A stretch of DNA of 64,000 bases, taken from contig NZ_JAACFU010000003.1 in assembly GCF_029051725.1 (NCBI RefSeq), forward strand, positions 186,001-250,000, given 5' to 3'. Every line of letters begins with the position of its first letter. The first letter of the stretch is position 1. Made by a program: the position numbers and the translations under genes. Source of the stretch: Bradyrhizobium sp. CSS354. Its GTDB lineage: Bacteria > Pseudomonadota > Alphaproteobacteria > Rhizobiales > Xanthobacteraceae. This document shows positions 45,701 to 56,412 of the stretch, piece after piece. Below the pieces are notes generated by a model. That model did not search any database, was not told the origin of the DNA, and saw only the letters and a program-made list of their open reading frames with translations.

Positions 45701-45786
45701 GTCATGGCCGGGCTTGTCCCGGCCATCCACGACCTTCTTCTCGCGGCACCAAGAACGTGGATGCCCGGGACAAGCCCGGGCATGAC
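45701..45786. repeat. Inverted repeat with 31-base arms and internal hairpins
   Basis: The left arm (45701-45731) starts GTCATGGCCGGGC and the right arm (45756-45786) ends GCCCGGGCATGAC; they are near-complementary. Each arm also folds alone around GGGxTTGTCCC-like cores. It is located between the thiolase stop and the 1,2-dioxygenase start. Confidence 0.75.
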
Positions 45787-45803
45787 GAGTCTGGCGCGTC
45801 CGG

Positions 45804-47012
<1,209 letters not shown>

Positions 47013-47227
47013 CGTTGTTCTCCCTGAATGCCGCGATCCGGCCAAATTCTTCAATGTCGACGGAGTTTTTAGGAGGGCGCCCGCGGCAGGTCAATTGACC
47101 GATACGCGCGTGTTCCTGGGGTGCGCACGCGAGTTGCGCATGCCGGGGTGCGGACAACGTGGAAAACCTTGCCTCGCCGGCCAAAGCGATAGGAGCGCGG
47201 GGCGAAATTTTGTAGGTTGCGCCGCCC

Positions 47228-49966
47228 ATGACAATGCAACAACCGATCCCTGTACCGCCCCCCGACGATACGCCCGCGCCGCAGGCGGAGACTGCCGCGC
47301 GCGTCACGCCGATGATGGAACAGTACCTTGAAATCAAGGCGGCGCATCAGGGCCTCCTGCTGTTCTACCGGATGGGCGACTTTTACGAGCTGTTCTTCGA
47401 GGACGCCGAGATCGCCTCCAGGACACTCGGCATCGTCCTGACCAAGCGCGGCAAGCATCAGGGCGCCGATATCCCGATGTGCGGCGTGCCGGTCGAGCGC
47501 TCCGAGGATTATTTGCACCGGCTGATTACCGCCGGCCACCGGGTCGCGGTGTGCGAGCAGACCGAGGATCCCGCCGCCGCCAGGGCGCGCGGCAACAAGA
47601 GCGTCGTGCGCCGCGGCGTGGTGCGGCTGGTCACGCCGGGCACGCTGACCGAGGACACGCTGCTCGACGCGCGCGCCAACAATTACCTGCTGGCGCTCGC
47701 GCGTGCGCGCTCATCGGCGGGCGGTGACCGCTTTGGCCTCGCCTGGATCGACATTTCGACCGCCGAATTCACGGTGACGGAATGTTCGGGCGGCGAACTC
47801 GCCGCGACGCTGGCGCGCATCAATCCGAACGAGGTGATCGTCACCGACGCGCTCTATAACGATAGCGAGCTCGGACAGACCCTGCGCGAGCTGCCGGCGG
47901 TGACGCCGCTGACCCGCGACGTCTTCGACGGCGCCACCGCCGAGAAGCGGCTGTGCGACTATTTTGCAGTCGCGACCATGGACGGACTCTCTCAGCTCAC
48001 GCGGCTGGAAGCCACTGCCGCCGCCGCCGCCGTCACCTATGTGGACCGCACCCAGGTCGGCAAGCATCCGCCGCTGTCGCCGCCCGCGCGCGAGGCCTCG
48101 GGTGCGACCATGGCGATCGATCCGGCGACGCGCGCCAATCTCGAGCTGACGCGGACGCTGGCCGGCGAGCGCCGCGGCTCGCTGCTCGATGCGATCGACT
48201 GCACGGTGACCTCGGCCGGCTCGCGCCTGCTGGCGCAGCGGCTTGCCGCGCCGCTGACCGATGCGGCGGCGATTGCGCGGCGGCTCGATGCCGTCGGCAG
48301 CTTCGTTGCCGACTCGGCCGCGCGTGAGGACATCCGCAGCATCCTGCGCGGCGCCCCGGACATGTCGCGGGCGCTGGCCCGTATATCCGTCGGCCGCGGC
48401 GGGCCGCGTGACCTCGCCGGCCTGCGCGACGGCATCGTCGCCGCCGACCAGGTGCTGACGCGGCTTGGCGAACTCGACCAGCCGCCGCAGGAGATCGTCG
48501 TGGTGATGGCGGCGCTGCAAAGGCCATCGCGCGAGCTCGCGGCGGAATTCGCCCGGGCGCTCGACGATCAACTGCCACTGATCAAGCGCGACGGCGGGTT
48601 CGTTCGCCAGGGCTATGAGCCTGCGCTGGACGAAACGCGAAACCTGCGCGACGCCTCGCGCCTGGTGGTGGCCTCGATGCAGGCGCGCTACGCCGACAAC
48701 ACGGGTGTGAAGGGTCTCAAAATCCGGCACAACAACGTGCTCGGTTATTTCGTCGAGGTCACCGCGCAGCACGGCGACAAGCTGATGTCGGCGCCGCTGA
48801 ACGCAACCTTCATCCACCGCCAGACGCTGGCCGGCCAGGTCCGCTTCACCACCTCGGAACTCGGGGAGATCGAAGCAAAGATCGCCAATGCCGGCGACCG
48901 CGCACTCGGGCTCGAGCTCGAAATTTTCGAGCGGCTCTGCGCCAAGGCTTTGGTAATCAGCGAGGATCTGCGCGCCGCCGCCCACGCCTTTGCGCTGCTC
49001 GACGTCGCGACGTCGCTGGCCAAGCTGGCGATCGACGAGAACTATGTGCGACCCGAGGTGGACTCGTCTCTCGGCTTTGCCATCGAGGCCGGCCGCCATC
49101 CCGTCGTCGAGCAGGCCTTGAAGCGCAATGGCGAGCCGTTCATCGCCAACGCCTGCGACCTCTCGCCAGGCCCTGCGCAAAAATCCGGCCAGCTCTGGTT
49201 GCTGACGGGTCCGAACATGGCCGGTAAATCGACCTTCCTGCGCCAGAACGCGCTGATTGCGCTGCTTGCCCAGATCGGCAGCTTCGTGCCGGCGACACGC
49301 GCGCGGATCGGCATCATCGATCGCCTGTTCTCGCGTGTCGGCGCCGCCGACGATCTCGCCCGCGGCCGTTCCACCTTCATGGTCGAGATGGTCGAGACGG
49401 CTGCGATCCTGAACCAGGCCGGCGAGCGCGCGCTCGTGATCCTTGATGAAATCGGCCGCGGCACCGCGACCTTCGACGGCCTCTCGATCGCCTGGGCCGC
49501 AATCGAGCACCTGCACGAGAGCAACCGCTGCCGCACGCTGTTCGCGACGCATTATCACGAGCTGACGGCGCTCTCCGCAAAACTGCCACGGATGTTCAAC
49601 GCGACGGTGCGGGTGAAGGAATGGCAGGGCAACGTCGTATTCCTGCACGAGGTGTTGCCGGGTTCGGCCGATCGCTCCTACGGCATCCAGGTCGCCAAGC
49701 TCGCGGGCCTGCCGCCCGCCGTGATCACGCGCGCCAAATCGGTACTGGCGAAGCTGGAAGCCCAGGACCGCGGTCAGACGGCGCGCGCGCTCGCCGACGA
49801 TCTGCCGCTGTTCGCAGTGCCCTCGCGCGCCGCCGCGGAGGCCGCGCCGCCGAGCGAGGCCGAACTGCTGATGGCCGCGGTGAAGGCGCTGCATCCGGAC
49901 GAGATGTCGCCACGCGAAGCGCTCGATGCGCTGTATGCCTTGAAGGCCAAGCTGCCGAAGGAATGA
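47228..49966 (+). CDS. mutS: DNA mismatch repair protein MutS
   Basis: A 912-residue ATPase that finds mismatches and recruits MutL. The mismatch-reading Phe and Glu lie in [11 protein letters not shown] in the N-terminal domain. Walker A is GPNMAGKST near residue 661, Walker B DEIGRGT near 740, with the STFMVEM signature between and the THYHEL switch after. It is slightly longer than E. coli MutS at the N-terminus ([12 protein letters not shown]...), a feature of rhizobial homologues. The C-terminus ends in the dimerisation helix ([20 protein letters not shown]). It stands alone in the region. Confidence 0.98.
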   Translation: MTMQQPIPVPPPDDTPAPQAETAARVTPMMEQYLEIKAAHQGLLLFYRMGDFYELFFEDAEIASRTLGIVLTKRGKHQGADIPMCGVPVERSEDYLHRLITAGHRVAVCEQTEDPAAARARGNKSVVRRGVVRLVTPGTLTEDTLLDARANNYLLALARARSSAGGDRFGLAWIDISTAEFTVTECSGGELAATLARINPNEVIVTDALYNDSELGQTLRELPAVTPLTRDVFDGATAEKRLCDYFAVATMDGLSQLTRLEATAAAAAVTYVDRTQVGKHPPLSPPAREASGATMAIDPATRANLELTRTLAGERRGSLLDAIDCTVTSAGSRLLAQRLAAPLTDAAAIARRLDAVGSFVADSAAREDIRSILRGAPDMSRALARISVGRGGPRDLAGLRDGIVAADQVLTRLGELDQPPQEIVVVMAALQRPSRELAAEFARALDDQLPLIKRDGGFVRQGYEPALDETRNLRDASRLVVASMQARYADNTGVKGLKIRHNNVLGYFVEVTAQHGDKLMSAPLNATFIHRQTLAGQVRFTTSELGEIEAKIANAGDRALGLELEIFERLCAKALVISEDLRAAAHAFALLDVATSLAKLAIDENYVRPEVDSSLGFAIEAGRHPVVEQALKRNGEPFIANACDLSPGPAQKSGQLWLLTGPNMAGKSTFLRQNALIALLAQIGSFVPATRARIGIIDRLFSRVGAADDLARGRSTFMVEMVETAAILNQAGERALVILDEIGRGTATFDGLSIAWAAIEHLHESNRCRTLFATHYHELTALSAKLPRMFNATVRVKEWQGNVVFLHEVLPGSADRSYGIQVAKLAGLPPAVITRAKSVLAKLEAQDRGQTARALADDLPLFAVPSRAAAEAAPPSEAELLMAAVKALHPDEMSPREALDALYALKAKLPKE

Positions 49967-49970
49967 GGTG

Positions 49971-49988
49971 CCGTAGGACCTCCTACGG
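49971..49988. terminator. Palindrome after mutS
   Basis: CCGTAGGA-CC-TCCTACGG is a perfect 8-bp stem 4 bases after the mutS stop, followed by TTCTA. It lies between convergent mutS and the chemoreceptor gene. Confidence 0.55.
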
Positions 49989-49999
49989 TTCTAGGCGCC

Positions 50000-51676
50000 T
50001 TACGCCCTTGCCGTGATCGCCGCTGCCTCGGCTGCCGCGCGCTGCATGCTATTCGACATCTCGTTCGTGACCGTGCTCTGCTCCTCGACGGCGGCGGCGG
50101 TCGACGTCACATATTCGCTGACGCTGGTGATCGCCTGCTTGATCGAACCGAGCGCGCTCACGACGTCGCCGGAGATGCCGTTGAGGCTACCGATCTCAGC
50201 GCCGATCTTGTCAGTGGCCTGCTTGGCCTGGTTAGCGAGGCTCTTGACCTCCGAGGCGACCACCGCGAAGCCGCGACCGGCTTCGCCGGCGCGGGCGGAT
50301 TCGATGGTGGCGTTAAGTGCCAGGAGGTTGATCTGCCCGGTGATGTTGTTGATGAGCTCGACGATCCCGCTCATCGCCAGCGCCGCTTCAGTGAGGCGCT
50401 GGGCCTGGGCATCAGCGGACGCGACCTGCTCCACCGCACTCATCGCCGTCTCGCGCGATTTGGTCATGGCCTCGGAGATCTCCCGCACCGAGGCGTTCAG
50501 CTCCTCCGATCCGGCGGCGACCGATTCCATCATGCCGCGGACGCGCTCGTTGCCCATGCGGACCAGCACCTGCTTCGTGACGTCGGTCGCATATTTCACG
50601 ACCTTGAACGGCTTGCCGTTGAGATCCATGATCGGGTTGTACGAGGCCTGGATGTAGACCTCCTTGCCGCCCTTGCCGATACGCTTGTATTCGGCCGCCT
50701 GGTACTGACCGCGGTTGAGGGCCGCCCAGAACTCGCGATAGCCATTGCCATCGCGCTCCGACGGCTCCACGAACATGCTGTGGTGCTTGCCCTTGATCTC
50801 AGCCAGCGAATAGCCGAGGGCGCCGAGGAAATTGGCGTTAGCGGTGATGATCGTGCCGTCCATGTTGAACTCGATCACCGCCTGCGCCTTCTCGATCGCC
50901 GAGATCTGGCCGGCAAGGTCGGCATTCTTCAGCTTCTCCGCCGTGACGTCGGTCGCGAATTTGGCGACGCCGAACGGTTTGCCGTTCTCATCGAGGAGCG
51001 GATTGTAGGAGGCGAGAATCCAGACCTCACGACCGCCCTTGCCGATGCGCTTGAACTCGCCGGCCTGGTATTCGCCACGGTTGAGCGCGGCCCAGAACTC
51101 GCGATAGGCCGTGCCGTCGCGCTCAGTCTGTGGCACGAAGAGGCTGTGATGCTTGCCCTGGATCTCGGTCAGCGAATAGCCGAGCGCGTTGCAGAAATTC
51201 TCGTTGGCGGTGACAATGGTGCCGTCGAGCTTGAACTCGATCACGGCCTGGGCCCGGCTGATGGCGGCGATCTTCGACGCGTCCGTCATGCTCCGGATCC
51301 TCTTCTCGGTGATGTCGGTCGCAATCTTTGCGACCATCACCGTCTTGCCGTTGCCGTCGAGCACCGGATTGTAGGATGCTTCGATCCAGACCTCACGGCC
51401 GCCCTTCGCGATCCGCTTGAACTCGCGTGCCTGATACTCGCCACGGTTCAATGCAGCCCAGAACGCCTTGTACTCGGCGCTCTCGCGCTGATCGGCCGGC
51501 ATGAACATGGCATGCTTCTTTCCCTTGATCTCGTCGAGGGAGTAGCCGAGGGCGTTCAAGAAATTCTGGTTGGCGCTCAGGATCGTGCCATCTATGGCAA
51601 ACTCGATCATGGCCTGCGAGCGGCCGATGGCAGCGAGCTTAGCATCCGCGTCGTTGCGGGACTTGCGGCCAAACAT
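50000..51676 (-). CDS. Soluble methyl-accepting chemotaxis protein with three PAS domains
   Basis: A 558-residue cytosolic transducer without membrane segments, from ATG 51676. Three PAS units at about 13-134, 135-256 and 257-370 are close copies with a 122-residue period; each has NALGYS or [14 protein letters not shown] and KGGxEVxIxASYNP. The C-terminal MCP domain contains [29 protein letters not shown] units of this kind often bind heme or flavin, and nothing here shows which. It would signal to CheA from the cytoplasm. The gene is convergent with mutS. Confidence 0.93.
   Translation of the reverse strand: MFGRKSRNDADAKLAAIGRSQAMIEFAIDGTILSANQNFLNALGYSLDEIKGKKHAMFMPADQRESAEYKAFWAALNRGEYQAREFKRIAKGGREVWIEASYNPVLDGNGKTVMVAKIATDITEKRIRSMTDASKIAAISRAQAVIEFKLDGTIVTANENFCNALGYSLTEIQGKHHSLFVPQTERDGTAYREFWAALNRGEYQAGEFKRIGKGGREVWILASYNPLLDENGKPFGVAKFATDVTAEKLKNADLAGQISAIEKAQAVIEFNMDGTIITANANFLGALGYSLAEIKGKHHSMFVEPSERDGNGYREFWAALNRGQYQAAEYKRIGKGGKEVYIQASYNPIMDLNGKPFKVVKYATDVTKQVLVRMGNERVRGMMESVAAGSEELNASVREISEAMTKSRETAMSAVEQVASADAQAQRLTEAALAMSGIVELINNITGQINLLALNATIESARAGEAGRGFAVVASEVKSLANQAKQATDKIGAEIGSLNGISGDVVSALGSIKQAITSVSEYVTSTAAAVEEQSTVTNEMSNSMQRAAAEAAAITARA
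50543..51640 (-). repeat. Tandem PAS-coding repeats (366-bp period)
   Basis: The coding DNA for the three PAS units (51640-51275, 51274-50909, 50908-50543) repeats with a period of 366 bases. The protein copies are close and stay in phase without gaps, which shows internal tandem duplication of a PAS module. Confidence 0.75.
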
Positions 51677-52045
51677 GGGAATCTCCAAATTATGAAATGG
51701 CGTAACGGGGATCACGGGACGTGACGGCGGCAACACGTGCCGAATTCCAATCGACAATTCCGCCGGTAAAAGTCGCATGGCGAAGACCGAGGCGGGTACG
51801 CAAGGTCAGTCGTACGGGAAAAAGTCGAATAAAGTTCTAACGGATTTTTGGAGATCGACAGGCAAAAGGAGCAACTTGGCGCTGCACGAACGTTCGCTCG
51901 CACGCGGCAGCCGCGATCGCGTCACTTGAAATGAGACTTGTTGTTCAACGCGTTGCGGAACATGGACGCGCTGTTGGCGCAAACGGGTTTCACCGAAGGA
52001 GGCCGTTCGCGACTCGATATTGCGCTATCCGTAGTGTCACGGTGC
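51677..52045. other. Intergenic region without recognised gene
   Basis: These 369 bases lie between the start of the chemoreceptor and the end of the membrane-protein gene. Short frames exist on both strands (for example 51712-51903 minus) but none has protein-like composition. An AT-rich stretch (about 51810-51870) near AAAAGTCGAATAAAGTTC could hold the promoter of the chemoreceptor gene. Confidence 0.4.
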
Positions 52046-52846
52046 TTATCGCGCCTTGTGCAGCGTACGCCGCCCGATCCCCCACAGCGTAAGATTCCAA
52101 ACGATGCACGTGGCGAGTGCAAGCCCAAGACCGGTGGCGGAGCCGAACCACACGACCGCAACGTGCAACACCGCGATCGCCATTCCGAATCCGAGCAGTC
52201 CCCAGGCCGAATTGGCCAGCACCGCGGCGGTCGGCGGACCGCCGATGCGTGGATGCAGGATCAACATGATGCTGGAGAACACAACCGGATACAGCGCGAT
52301 GATGCCGCTGATCACGGGACCGACCCAGCCCGAGGTCGAGACGACAATGGCGACCAGGGTCGCGACCAGCGCGGCCCGCATCGGCACGTCGTACCAGCGC
52401 CGCGTCACCAGTGGCATCTTGACGTAGCGATAGCCCGCCAGCAGCGGAATGCAGATGCCGAACGCGATCAGATTGGCGGCGAGCCCGGCGGTGAGCGACC
52501 AGTCGAACTGCTTGATGATCGAGGCGAACACGATCCAGACCGCGACCGCGCTTCCGCAACTCACCAGCAGGCTGCGCCGCTGTGCCAGCACCACATAGGC
52601 AACGCACATGAAGACCGTCGCTGCATTGACCGGCAAGCTCGACAGTGCGCCCTGTGCGATGAAGGCGGCATCATGGTCGAGCGCGAGGAAGACGTAGGAT
52701 GGTCCGGCCGAAACCGGCAAGGTCGCGACCAGCGCGCCGATCACCGGCCCTGAGCGCTCGGTGATGATCGACGCCGTCACGACGAACGCCGCCGCGATCG
52801 CCATGCGCAGCAGGAGGATGAGGATGAAGTGGAGCTCGGGGGACAT
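52046..52846 (-). CDS. Polytopic membrane protein of unknown function
   Basis: A 266-residue inner-membrane protein from ATG 52846, where the hydrophobic protein begins (MSPELHFILILLLRMAIAAAFVV); the longer frame adds improbable Arg/Ser-rich sequence. About eight or nine segments are visible, with LVATLPVSAGPSYVFLALDHD in the loop after segment 2 and YPVVFSSIMLILHPRIGG near the end. I do not recognise the family with certainty. Neighbours do not suggest a role. Confidence 0.75.
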   Translation of the reverse strand: MSPELHFILILLLRMAIAAAFVVTASIITERSGPVIGALVATLPVSAGPSYVFLALDHDAAFIAQGALSSLPVNAATVFMCVAYVVLAQRRSLLVSCGSAVAVWIVFASIIKQFDWSLTAGLAANLIAFGICIPLLAGYRYVKMPLVTRRWYDVPMRAALVATLVAIVVSTSGWVGPVISGIIALYPVVFSSIMLILHPRIGGPPTAAVLANSAWGLLGFGMAIAVLHVAVVWFGSATGLGLALATCIVWNLTLWGIGRRTLHKAR

Positions 52847-52856
52847 TTTTTTCTTT

Positions 52857-52882
52857 GTCGTCCCGGGCTTCGCCGAGACGAC
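52857..52882. repeat. Short inverted repeat (GTCGTCC family)
   Basis: GTCGTCCCGGGC and its near complement GCCGAGACGAC (52857-52882). It is the same type as 40318-40343 with two mismatches. It lies between the osmC stop and the membrane-protein gene start. Confidence 0.5.
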
Positions 52883-52913
52883 ACTAATTGTGGGGGCGAG
52901 CGGCCTTCGCTCG

Positions 52914-53423
52914 CTACATCCGCTGCATCGACACCGAGACCTTCGGCCCGTTCTTGATGGTCTGATACACCACGCAGTAGCGCTCGGTGAGCTTGAGCAG
53001 CAGGTCGAGCTTGTCTTGCGGCGCATCGGTGTCGACGTCGAAGCGCAGACGGATCTCGGCGAAGCCGACCGGGGTCTCCTTGTCGACGCCGAGCGTGCCG
53101 CGGAAATCCAGATCGCCCTCGGCGTAGACGTTGCCGGTCTTCAAGGGCACCTCGATCGCGGTCGCGACCGATCTCAGCGTGACGCCGGCGCAGGCGACCA
53201 GCGCCTCGAGCAGCATGTCGCCGGAGCAGAGCTCGAGGCCGGAGCCGCCGGTCGCGGGATGCAGGCCGGCCATTGCAATGGCGCGGCCGGTCTCGACCTT
53301 GCAGGCGATGCCTTCGCTGTCGGTCGAGCCCTTGGCCTTCAACGTGATCATCGCGGTCTTGGGGTCGGTCTTGTAGCGCTCCTTGATCGGGGCCTGCATC
53401 TGGCGCAGTGCTGCGGCGTCCAT
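52914..53423 (-). CDS. OsmC-family peroxiredoxin-like protein
   Basis: A 169-residue OsmC/Ohr-fold protein. The two redox Cys are in VACAGVTLRSVA and RYCVVYQTI, and the GGSGLELCSGDMLLEAL segment is typical. Members reduce organic peroxides or sit in sulfur metabolism, and this one carries an N-terminal extension of about 20 residues. It follows the ABC ATPase gene on the same strand with a 69-base gap. A role near the sulfonate/taurine-like transport genes is a weak inference. Confidence 0.88.
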   Translation of the reverse strand: MDAAALRQMQAPIKERYKTDPKTAMITLKAKGSTDSEGIACKVETGRAIAMAGLHPATGGSGLELCSGDMLLEALVACAGVTLRSVATAIEVPLKTGNVYAEGDLDFRGTLGVDKETPVGFAEIRLRFDVDTDAPQDKLDLLLKLTERYCVVYQTIKNGPKVSVSMQRM

Positions 53424-53492
53424 TTTGTCTCTCCCGGGAAAATCATCTCTGCGAAGTACCGGATTGCGATGTACCGGCTCAGAGAGAAATTG

Positions 53493-54278
53493 TCACCACC
53501 ACATGGCCTGACCGGGACCCTGGGTTGCGTCACGGTCGGGCACGCTGCGGTCGAGCGAACGGTCGAGTGACGTCAGCACACTTCGCTTGAAATTCTCGAA
53601 CAGTGGCGAATTGCGGTCGCGTGGCCGGCCGAGATTGATCTCGATCTGGTCGAACAGCCGGCCCGGCCGCGGCCGCATCACCAGCACCCGGTCGGCCAGC
53701 ACCACGGCCTCGTCGACGTCATGCGTGACGAGGATGAGCGTCGGCCGCGTGTCGGCCCAGAGATCGAGCAGATGATCCTGGAGGTCCCTGCGGGTGAAGG
53801 CATCGAGCGCCGAGAACGGCTCGTCGAGCAAGAGCACCTCGGGCTGCGGCACCAGGGCGCGGGCGATCGCGACGCGCTGTGCCTGCCCGCCCGAGAGCTC
53901 GCGCGGCCAGGCCTGCGCTTTCTCGGCGAGCCCGACACGCTCGAGCGCACGCGTCACCTTTTCACGCCGCTCGGTCGCGGGCCCATCGGCAAGACCAAAG
54001 CCGATATTGTCGGCGACGCTGAGCCAGGGCAGCAGCCGCGGCTCCTGGAAGATGATGCCGATCTTGGCATGCGGCGAGGCGATCGGCTCGTTGTCGAGCG
54101 TCACCGTGCCCGAGCTTGCGCGGTCGAGGCCCGCAATGGCGCGCAGCAGCGTGGACTTGCCGCAGCCCGAGCCGCCGATGATGGCGACGATCTCGCCTTG
54201 CCTGATCTCGGCGGAAAAGCGCGCCAGCGCCTGCACGCCGTTGGGATAGGTCTTGCTGACCCGGTCGAGCGCCAGCAT
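53493..54278 (-). CDS. ABC transporter ATPase, sulfonate/taurine/nitrate type
   Basis: A 261-residue nucleotide-binding subunit. Walker A is GGSGCGKSTLLR (about 36-43), the Q-loop FQEPRLLPW, the signature LSGGQAQRVAIARAL, Walker B LLLDEPFSALD and the switch His in LVTHDVDEAVVLADR. It is the SsuB/TauB/NrtD class with the LLPWLSV segment typical of taurine and sulfonate importers. It follows the permease stop by 4 bases. Confidence 0.92.
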   Translation of the reverse strand: MLALDRVSKTYPNGVQALARFSAEIRQGEIVAIIGGSGCGKSTLLRAIAGLDRASSGTVTLDNEPIASPHAKIGIIFQEPRLLPWLSVADNIGFGLADGPATERREKVTRALERVGLAEKAQAWPRELSGGQAQRVAIARALVPQPEVLLLDEPFSALDAFTRRDLQDHLLDLWADTRPTLILVTHDVDEAVVLADRVLVMRPRPGRLFDQIEINLGRPRDRNSPLFENFKRSVLTSLDRSLDRSVPDRDATQGPGQAMWW

Positions 54279-54282
54279 CGCC

Positions 54283-55127
54283 TTATGCTCCCGTCGTACG
54301 CCCGAAGGCGTCCTGCCAGCGCAGGAAGGGCGCGGCCGCGATCTCGATCAGCCAATCCGTGAGCTTGCCGAGGATCGCGAAGATCACGATGGCGGCGAGG
54401 ATCTGCGCGGGCTTGCCGAGCTGCTGACCGTCGAGCAGGAGGTAGCCGAGGCCTTCGGACGCGCCGATCAGCTCGGCCGCCACCACGAACATCCAGCCCA
54501 GACCAAGACCGACGCGCAACGACACGACATAGGCCGGCAGCACCGCGGGCAGCAGGATACGGCGGATCATGGCAGGTCCGGAGAGACGGAAGGTGCGACC
54601 GACCTCGACGTCTTGCGATCGACGATGAGGATCGCGCCCATCACGCCGAGATAGACCGGGAAGAACACGCCGACCGCGATCAGCGCGATCTTCGAGGTCT
54701 CGAAGATGCCGAGCCAGAGGATGAACAGTGGCACCCAGGCCAGCGATGGAATTGCACGCAGCGCCTGTACGGTCGGATCGAGCAGCCGCCGCGCCAGCGA
54801 CCAATAGCCGGATATGGCGCCGAGCAAGGTGCCCGCGACCACGCCGAACGCAAAGCCAAGGCCGACGCGCCACAGTGTCGCGGCGATGTGACGGCCCAGT
54901 TCGACGGAGCGGGCAAGATCAGCGATGGTGGCGAACACGCGCGAGGGCGGCGGCACCAGCCGGCCGTTGGACCAGCCGAGCCAGACTAGGAGTTCCCAGC
55001 CAAGCGCGAGGGTCAGTGGCAACAGCAATCCCAGTGTCGGCCCCGCATAGCGCGACAACCACGAAGGCGCGGCGGCGCTTTCGGCCGGTTCCGAGGTTTG
55101 TTGCAGCACTGGCGCGTCGAAGATCAT
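54283..55127 (-). pseudogene. ABC permease, frameshifted (SsuC/TauC type)
   Basis: The permease is split over two frames. From ATG 55127 the first part reads a normal SsuC-type N-terminus (LVPPPSRVFATIADL, then LRAIPSLAWVPLFILWLGI) as far as FFPVYLGVMGAILIVDRK. After that the frame runs into KTSRSV and stops. The next frame carries on with DVEVGRTFRLSGP and the normal C-terminus to the stop at 54283. The joined length, 845 bases, is one short of 282 codons, and restoring one base near 54612 (AAG-GAC) gives one clean 281-residue protein. Either a one-base deletion has inactivated it or this is a sequencing error. The gene would supply the membrane channel of the importer whose binding protein and ATPase flank it. 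Confidence 0.85.
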
Positions 55128-55181
55128 GGCCGTAGGAAGCGCGTCTGATCGGGGATTGCAAGGGCGCGCGGCACTCTCGGC

Positions 55182-55228
55182 GTCGTCACGGACAAGCGCA
55201 GCGAAGCGGAGCGCAGATCCGGGACGAC
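55182..55228. repeat. Inverted repeat (GTCGTC family) between ABC genes
   Basis: GTCGTCACGGA (55182-55192) and TCCGGGACGAC (55218-55228) with a 25-base centre. That centre shares 20 bases with the one at 3739-3760. It lies in the 126-base gap between the binding-protein stop and the permease start, a position where it could reduce read-through and set subunit ratios. Confidence 0.6.
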
Positions 55229-55253
55229 GACCGAGTTTGCCACGCACCTGCCT

Positions 55254-56225
55254 TCAATTCGTCGGCAATGGCACCTGGTCGTCGATCAGAGCATCGAGCG
55301 TTGCCTTCACGTCGACCTTGGCGTCGACGACGCCGGCCTGTTGCAAAGCGAGGCCCGCGGCGAGGATCGATTCGCGCTGGGGCGCGCCGATGCGGCTGTG
55401 GGTCAGCTCGGTGCGCTCCTTGAGCTGCTTGTCGACGACAGGTTCCGGCAGCTTGGTCACGGCGATGAATGTCTTCTTGAGCTCGTCGTAATTCGCCAGC
55501 GAATACTTTCGCGCTTCCTCGTAAACGGCAAGCACGCGGCGGGCCGCGTCCGGATAGTCCTTCAAGAACTGCTCGCGCACATTGAGGATGCCCCAAGTGT
55601 TGGCGTCGGCCTTGCGGTAGAACAGTTTCGCGCCGTCCTCGACCTCGGCCTGCGCCATCATCGGATCGAGCCCGGCCCACGCATCGACGTCGCCGCGGAT
55701 CAGCGCGGTCTTGCCGTCGGCGTGCTGGAGCAGCACCGGGGTGATGTTCTTTTCGGTGAGACCTGCGCCAAGCAATGCGCGCACCAGGAAGATGTGCGGA
55801 TCGGTGCCGCGCGTCACCGCGACGCGCTTGCCCTTGAGGTCGGCCACATCAGCGATCTTGGAATCCTTTGATGTCACCAACGCCGTCCATTCGGGCCGCG
55901 AATAGACGTAGATCGACTTGATCGGGTTGCCGTTGATACGCGCGACCAGCGCCGCCGAGCCCGCGGTCGAGCCGAAATCGATCGAGCCCGCATTGAGGAA
56001 TTCGAGCGCTTTGTTGGAGCCGGCCGACTGCACCCAGGTGACGGTGATGCCGTCCTTGGCGAACTCCTTTTCCAGGAGCCCCTTCTGCTTCAGGACCATC
56101 GACACAGGATTATAGGTCGCCCAGTCGATACGGATTTCCTTGAGCGGATCCGCCGCCCGCGCCGCGGGGGAGACGGCAAGAGCGACCGCCCCCGCCAGCA
56201 GTATGCGTCGTGTAAACCTGGTCAT
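55254..56225 (-). CDS. ABC substrate-binding protein, sulfonate/taurine/nitrate type
   Basis: A 323-residue periplasmic protein of the NMT1/SsuA-like family. ATG 56225 starts a signal peptide (RRILLAGAVALAVSPAARAA, end near residue 25) with GAGG upstream. The mature part opens IRIDWATYNPVSMVLKQKGLLEKEF, with NAGSIDFGSTAGSAALVARING, VAVTRGTDPHIFL and ADANTWGILNVREQFL. The family binds aliphatic sulfonates, taurine or related anions; which one is not visible. It is first in a binding protein - permease - ATPase operon whose permease is broken. Confidence 0.9.
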   Translation of the reverse strand: MTRFTRRILLAGAVALAVSPAARAADPLKEIRIDWATYNPVSMVLKQKGLLEKEFAKDGITVTWVQSAGSNKALEFLNAGSIDFGSTAGSAALVARINGNPIKSIYVYSRPEWTALVTSKDSKIADVADLKGKRVAVTRGTDPHIFLVRALLGAGLTEKNITPVLLQHADGKTALIRGDVDAWAGLDPMMAQAEVEDGAKLFYRKADANTWGILNVREQFLKDYPDAARRVLAVYEEARKYSLANYDELKKTFIAVTKLPEPVVDKQLKERTELTHSRIGAPQRESILAAGLALQQAGVVDAKVDVKATLDALIDDQVPLPTN

Positions 56226-56240
56226 GCCCGGCCTCCTCAA

Positions 56241-56264
56241 AACTTCATTGTTTTTCAATGAGTT
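56241..56264. promoter_or_regulatory. Hairpin in the leader of the ABC binding-protein gene
   Basis: AACT-t-CATTG (56241-56250), TTTTT, then CAATGAGTT (56256-56264): a short stem with one bulge, 15 bases upstream of ATG 56225 (read on the minus strand). It could be a repressor site or an mRNA hairpin. Confidence 0.4.
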
Positions 56265-56412
56265 ATATCTAGAGGTCAACGAGAAAATCCATCCCTCGAA
56301 AGCGCGCCGGCTGAGAACAGCTTTGCCCAAAGCCGCACCTTTCCAGCATGGAACGACCATTGCGAGAGAATGGCGGGTGACAGCGCCTGCCGCCTCTTAT
56401 ATCCGGTGAGAC

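Noticed and set aside
47711..49894. A 727-codon minus-strand frame inside mutS
   Set aside because: Antisense shadow; the plus-strand frame has all MutS motifs, and the minus frame has none of any family.
50543..51640. The triple repeat as an assembly artefact
   Set aside because: The copies differ in many positions while keeping the frame, which a duplicated read would not give.
51712..51903. A 63-codon minus-strand frame in the gap upstream of the PAS chemoreceptor
   Set aside because: No Shine-Dalgarno, no motif, odd Cys/Arg/Ser-rich composition and no operon context.
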